A stretch of 64,000 nt of DNA from Streptomyces uncialis (GTDB taxonomy: Bacteria > Actinomycetota > Actinomycetes > Streptomycetales > Streptomycetaceae). Made by a program: the position numbers and the translations under genes. Below are positions 61,815 to 64,000 of the stretch, in pieces. How positions within the stretch are numbered: the stretch's first letter is position 1; each line of letters begins with the position of its first letter. Location: the NCBI RefSeq assembly GCF_001905345.1, contig NZ_LFBV01000001.1, positions 383,321 through 447,320 of the forward strand, written 5' to 3'. The notes under the pieces are model-generated. The model searched no databases, was not told the DNA's origin, and saw nothing but the letters and a program-made list of their open reading frames with translations.

Positions 61815-62642
61815 TCAGCCGGCGGAGGTGTCGCCTCCGGTCAGGGCGCCCGGTGTGCATCCGGCGAGGGCCAGTACGTCGCGGTGGAGATGCGGCTGGT
61901 CGGCGTATCCGCAGGCCAGGGCGACCTCGGCGGGGTTGTGGCCCGCGTGCAGGGCCCGGACGGCGCGGTCGAAGCGGACCGTCATGGCCGCGCGTTTGGG
62001 GGTGAGGCCGATCTGGGCGCTGAATCTGGACCACAGCCGCTTGCGGCTCCACCCGCAGGACGCGGCGAGATCGGTGACCCGTACCCGGCCCCGGCGGGCC
62101 ACGATGGTGTCCCAGGCGGCGGCGACCTCCGGGGCCATCACCGGTGCCCGCGCGGCCCGCCCGGCGAGGAAGCCGTCCATCAGCGTCAGGCGTTCCTGCC
62201 AGGTCGGGGCGTCGGTGAGCCGTTCGCGCAGGGTCCGCGCGGGGCGCCCCCACAGGTCGTCGAGCCCGGTGACGGTCCCGTCCAGTTCGCGTGGTGACGT
62301 GCCCAGCAGCGCGTACGCGGCCCGGGGTGACAACCGCGCCTCCAGGCACTCGACGCGCGCGCCCCGGATGCGGACCGGGCCGGGCGACAGCGCGGCGACG
62401 AGGCTCCGCATGGGCCGGGGCCCGTCGGCGCCCTCCACCGTGACCGGTTCGTCCCCGAGCGCGAGGACGACGACCACGACCGGCTGCGGGAGCACCCGCA
62501 TGTCCAGCCCGGCGGCGCTCCGGTCGCGGAACCCGGCCATCCGGACACCGTCCACGGACGTGCCGCCGAGGGGACGGGCGACCTCCCAGCCCTTCCCGAT
62601 GTCGCTGTCGACGGGGCCGGACCCCGTCTCGTAGCTGCGCAT
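61815..62642 (-). CDS. AraC-family transcriptional regulator
   Basis: 275 residues. The C-terminal double HTH (~175-270) contains VRVTDLAASCGWSRKRLWSRFSAQIGLTPKRAAMTVRFDRAV and PAEVALACGYADQPHLHRDV, the AraC signature. The N-terminal ~160 residues form the ligand domain. ATG 62642. Upstream of and in the same direction as the O-methyltransferase gene, ~140 bp away, so it may control it. Confidence 0.9.
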   Translation of the reverse strand: MRSYETGSGPVDSDIGKGWEVARPLGGTSVDGVRMAGFRDRSAAGLDMRVLPQPVVVVVLALGDEPVTVEGADGPRPMRSLVAALSPGPVRIRGARVECLEARLSPRAAYALLGTSPRELDGTVTGLDDLWGRPARTLRERLTDAPTWQERLTLMDGFLAGRAARAPVMAPEVAAAWDTIVARRGRVRVTDLAASCGWSRKRLWSRFSAQIGLTPKRAAMTVRFDRAVRALHAGHNPAEVALACGYADQPHLHRDVLALAGCTPGALTGGDTSAG

Positions 62643-63028
62643 GTCCCCACGGTCCCCGACTTCGGCGCCCCTGTCTTGGACGAAAGTTCCGCGCCGGACG
62701 CCACCGCCGCCAGCGGGACCGTACGGCTGGCGTAACACCGCGCAGGTCAGGGGGTGTTCGCGAGGCGGGGCGGACCGTCGCGGGCCACGGGAGCGGGATT
62801 CGGACGAAGTTCTCCCACGGGCGGCGCGGACAGCGCGGCGGTGCGGGGGGTGCGGGGGGTGCGGACAGCCCGGCCCGGGAGCACGGGCCGCCGGAACCGC
62901 CGGAACCGCCGGGAAGGGCAGGGCGACGGGCCTCGGGGCATCCCGGCACAGGGACCGCACCTCAGCGGGATCATCTGTCACCGGGGTCACCCGTCACCCG
63001 GGCGACGGACCACCGGGCCGGGTGCCGG
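62643..63028. other. Intergenic region, no gene seen
   Basis: About 385 bases between the AraC gene start and the end of the partial hydrolase gene. Long G/C runs; no convincing coding frame or hairpin. Confidence 0.5.
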
Positions 63029-64000
63029 TCACCGTTCGGGGGCCGGGGTGCCGCCGGGCAGGTTCAGGGACGTGCCCGTGTACAGGGTGATGTGCGCGGG
63101 GGTGACCGTGGCCGCCTCCGTGTCGGGGACGCCGGTGCCGGGGTTGCTCGCGTAGCGCGGGTGCGCGCCGCCGCTGATCTGGAGGCGGACGCGGTGGCCC
63201 GGGGCGAAGCGGTGGGCGATCGGGCTCATGACGACGGTGACCTCGGTGGGCGTCCCCGGGGCGGTCGCCACCCGGGTGATGCCGTCGCAGACGTTGGTGG
63301 ACCGCCCCTGCCCGTCCACGTCGCACAGCCGGACGAAGGCGTCGGCGTGGCCCGTGTCCACGGCGAGCCGGACCCGAGCGGAGACCGGGCCGACGGCGTC
63401 CAGAGGTTCGGTCAGGGGCGGGCCGGTGAACGTGCGGACGTCGTCCCGGGCCTCCAGCGCGGTGTTGTCGCGGGGGCCCGCCGTCCGGGACAGCAGCAGA
63501 CCGCCGACGGACGGGGTGGGGGCGTCCGGGTCGTGGCGGAAGGACGTGAGGGGCGCGGGTTGCGCCGGGGGCCGTGAGGTGAGCGAGTCGTCGGGGGCCG
63601 CGTACCAAGGGGCCGGGGCGGGGTCCGGGGACTGCGGCCAGTCGTCCAGGTCGCGCCAGGTGTCCGCGCCGCCGACGTGGACCCGTACCCCGGTGGGCCG
63701 CAGCCCGGAGGGGTCGTCGCACAGATGCGCGCGCAGCCAGGCGAGGCTCTCGGCGAAGACCTCGGGCCAGCCCTGCTGAAGGGCGGAGGTGTGGGTCCAG
63801 GGGCCGACGAGCAGGGAGGTCCGGGCACCGGCCGCCCGCAGCCGGGCGTACTGCTCGAAGGTCTGGTCGACGAGGGCGTCGTGCCATCCGCCGATCAGGG
63901 CGGTGGGTATCCCCGCCTGCTCGGCCGCCCCGGCCAGCGCCGCGCCGCGCCAGTACGGGTCGTCGGCGTCCGGGTGGGCCATCACGCCGTCCAGCCAGGG
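63029..64000 (-). CDS. CocE/NonD-type X-Pro dipeptidyl-peptidase-like hydrolase, partial
   Basis: The frame is open from the right edge (PWLDGVMAHPDADDPYWRGAA) to the stop at 63029, about 323 residues, the C-terminal part of the protein. PTALIGGWHDALVDQTFEQYARLRAAGA and LLVGPWTHTS belong to the alpha/beta-hydrolase core with the catalytic Asp and His regions. The C-terminal ~200 residues form the jelly-roll (PepX C) domain: DAFVRLCDVDGQGRSTNVCDG and FAPGHRVRLQISGGAHPRYASNPGTG. Family members are cocaine esterases, glutaryl-7-ACA acylases and X-Pro peptidases; the missing N-terminus holds the nucleophile Ser. Confidence 0.88.
   Translation of the reverse strand, partial: PWLDGVMAHPDADDPYWRGAALAGAAEQAGIPTALIGGWHDALVDQTFEQYARLRAAGARTSLLVGPWTHTSALQQGWPEVFAESLAWLRAHLCDDPSGLRPTGVRVHVGGADTWRDLDDWPQSPDPAPAPWYAAPDDSLTSRPPAQPAPLTSFRHDPDAPTPSVGGLLLSRTAGPRDNTALEARDDVRTFTGPPLTEPLDAVGPVSARVRLAVDTGHADAFVRLCDVDGQGRSTNVCDGITRVATAPGTPTEVTVVMSPIAHRFAPGHRVRLQISGGAHPRYASNPGTGVPDTEAATVTPAHITLYTGTSLNLPGGTPAPER

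Noticed and set aside
1..64000. tRNA or rRNA genes
   Set aside because: None recognised by eye; a tRNA-scanning program would be needed to exclude them.

Overview
The window is very GC-rich, uses G/C at third codon positions throughout, and carries gene families typical of Streptomyces: snapalysin with its LysR regulator, lactococcin-972-like bacteriocin genes, HTH (DUF5753)/DUF397 pairs, PhoX, and a SpoIIE phosphatase. It is best read as a Streptomyces chromosome segment with interspersed accessory DNA. All assignments come from reading the sequence; no database was searched.

1-4.1 kb: the 3' half of a type I-E CRISPR-cas operon (Cas7e tail, cas5e, cas6e, cas1e, cas2e, with 4-nt overlaps at three of four junctions). 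A long non-coding stretch follows, with two strong hairpins and only one or two relic-like repeats instead of a real array. 4.1-14.5 kb: a FUSC-type membrane transporter, snapalysin (snpA) divergent from its LysR regulator (snpR) with a T-N11-A dyad between them, a Tat-exported PhoX phosphatase, a vWA/TerF-like protein with a long Glu-Pro-Val-Ala tract, and metG. 15.1-18.4 kb: a lactococcin-972-like bacteriocin, its large membrane partner and an ABC ATPase. 18.4-25 kb: a Uma2 nuclease, aspS (followed by two large hairpins), a PAS-GAF-SpoIIE-ATPase phosphatase and two membrane proteins.

25.1-34.5 kb holds the most interesting locus. A leftward operon encodes a two-TM coiled-coil protein, a MotB/ZorB-like single-TM protein, a TerY-like vWA protein, a PP2C phosphatase and a Ser/Thr-kinase-like protein. 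Divergent from it are a TerD-domain protein and a KAP-type membrane P-loop NTPase. This joins a TerY-P phosphorylation triad to a possible ZorAB-like membrane pair and a KAP ATPase, and may be a stress or anti-phage system.

34.6-46 kb is a mobile-DNA graveyard: a TetR/DUF2867-like divergent pair with duplicated operators, an internally deleted Tn3 transposase, a secreted RTX-repeat gene between perfect 36-bp inverted repeats together with transposase and resolvase remnants, an ECF sigma factor with a PASTA-type membrane partner, a truncated polyprenyl synthetase, a tyrosine recombinase, and a block of ~67-bp repeats whose relatives lie inverted at 36 kb. 46-64 kb: an APH-like kinase, two HTH/DUF397 loci and a lone HTH regulator, an arsenic operon (arsR-acr3-arsC divergent from cadI/arsI), secreted esterases and hydrolases, a RelE-like toxin broken by a stop codon, a methyltransferase flanked by inverted dispersed repeats, an O-methyltransferase, an AraC regulator and a partial CocE-type hydrolase running off the right edge.
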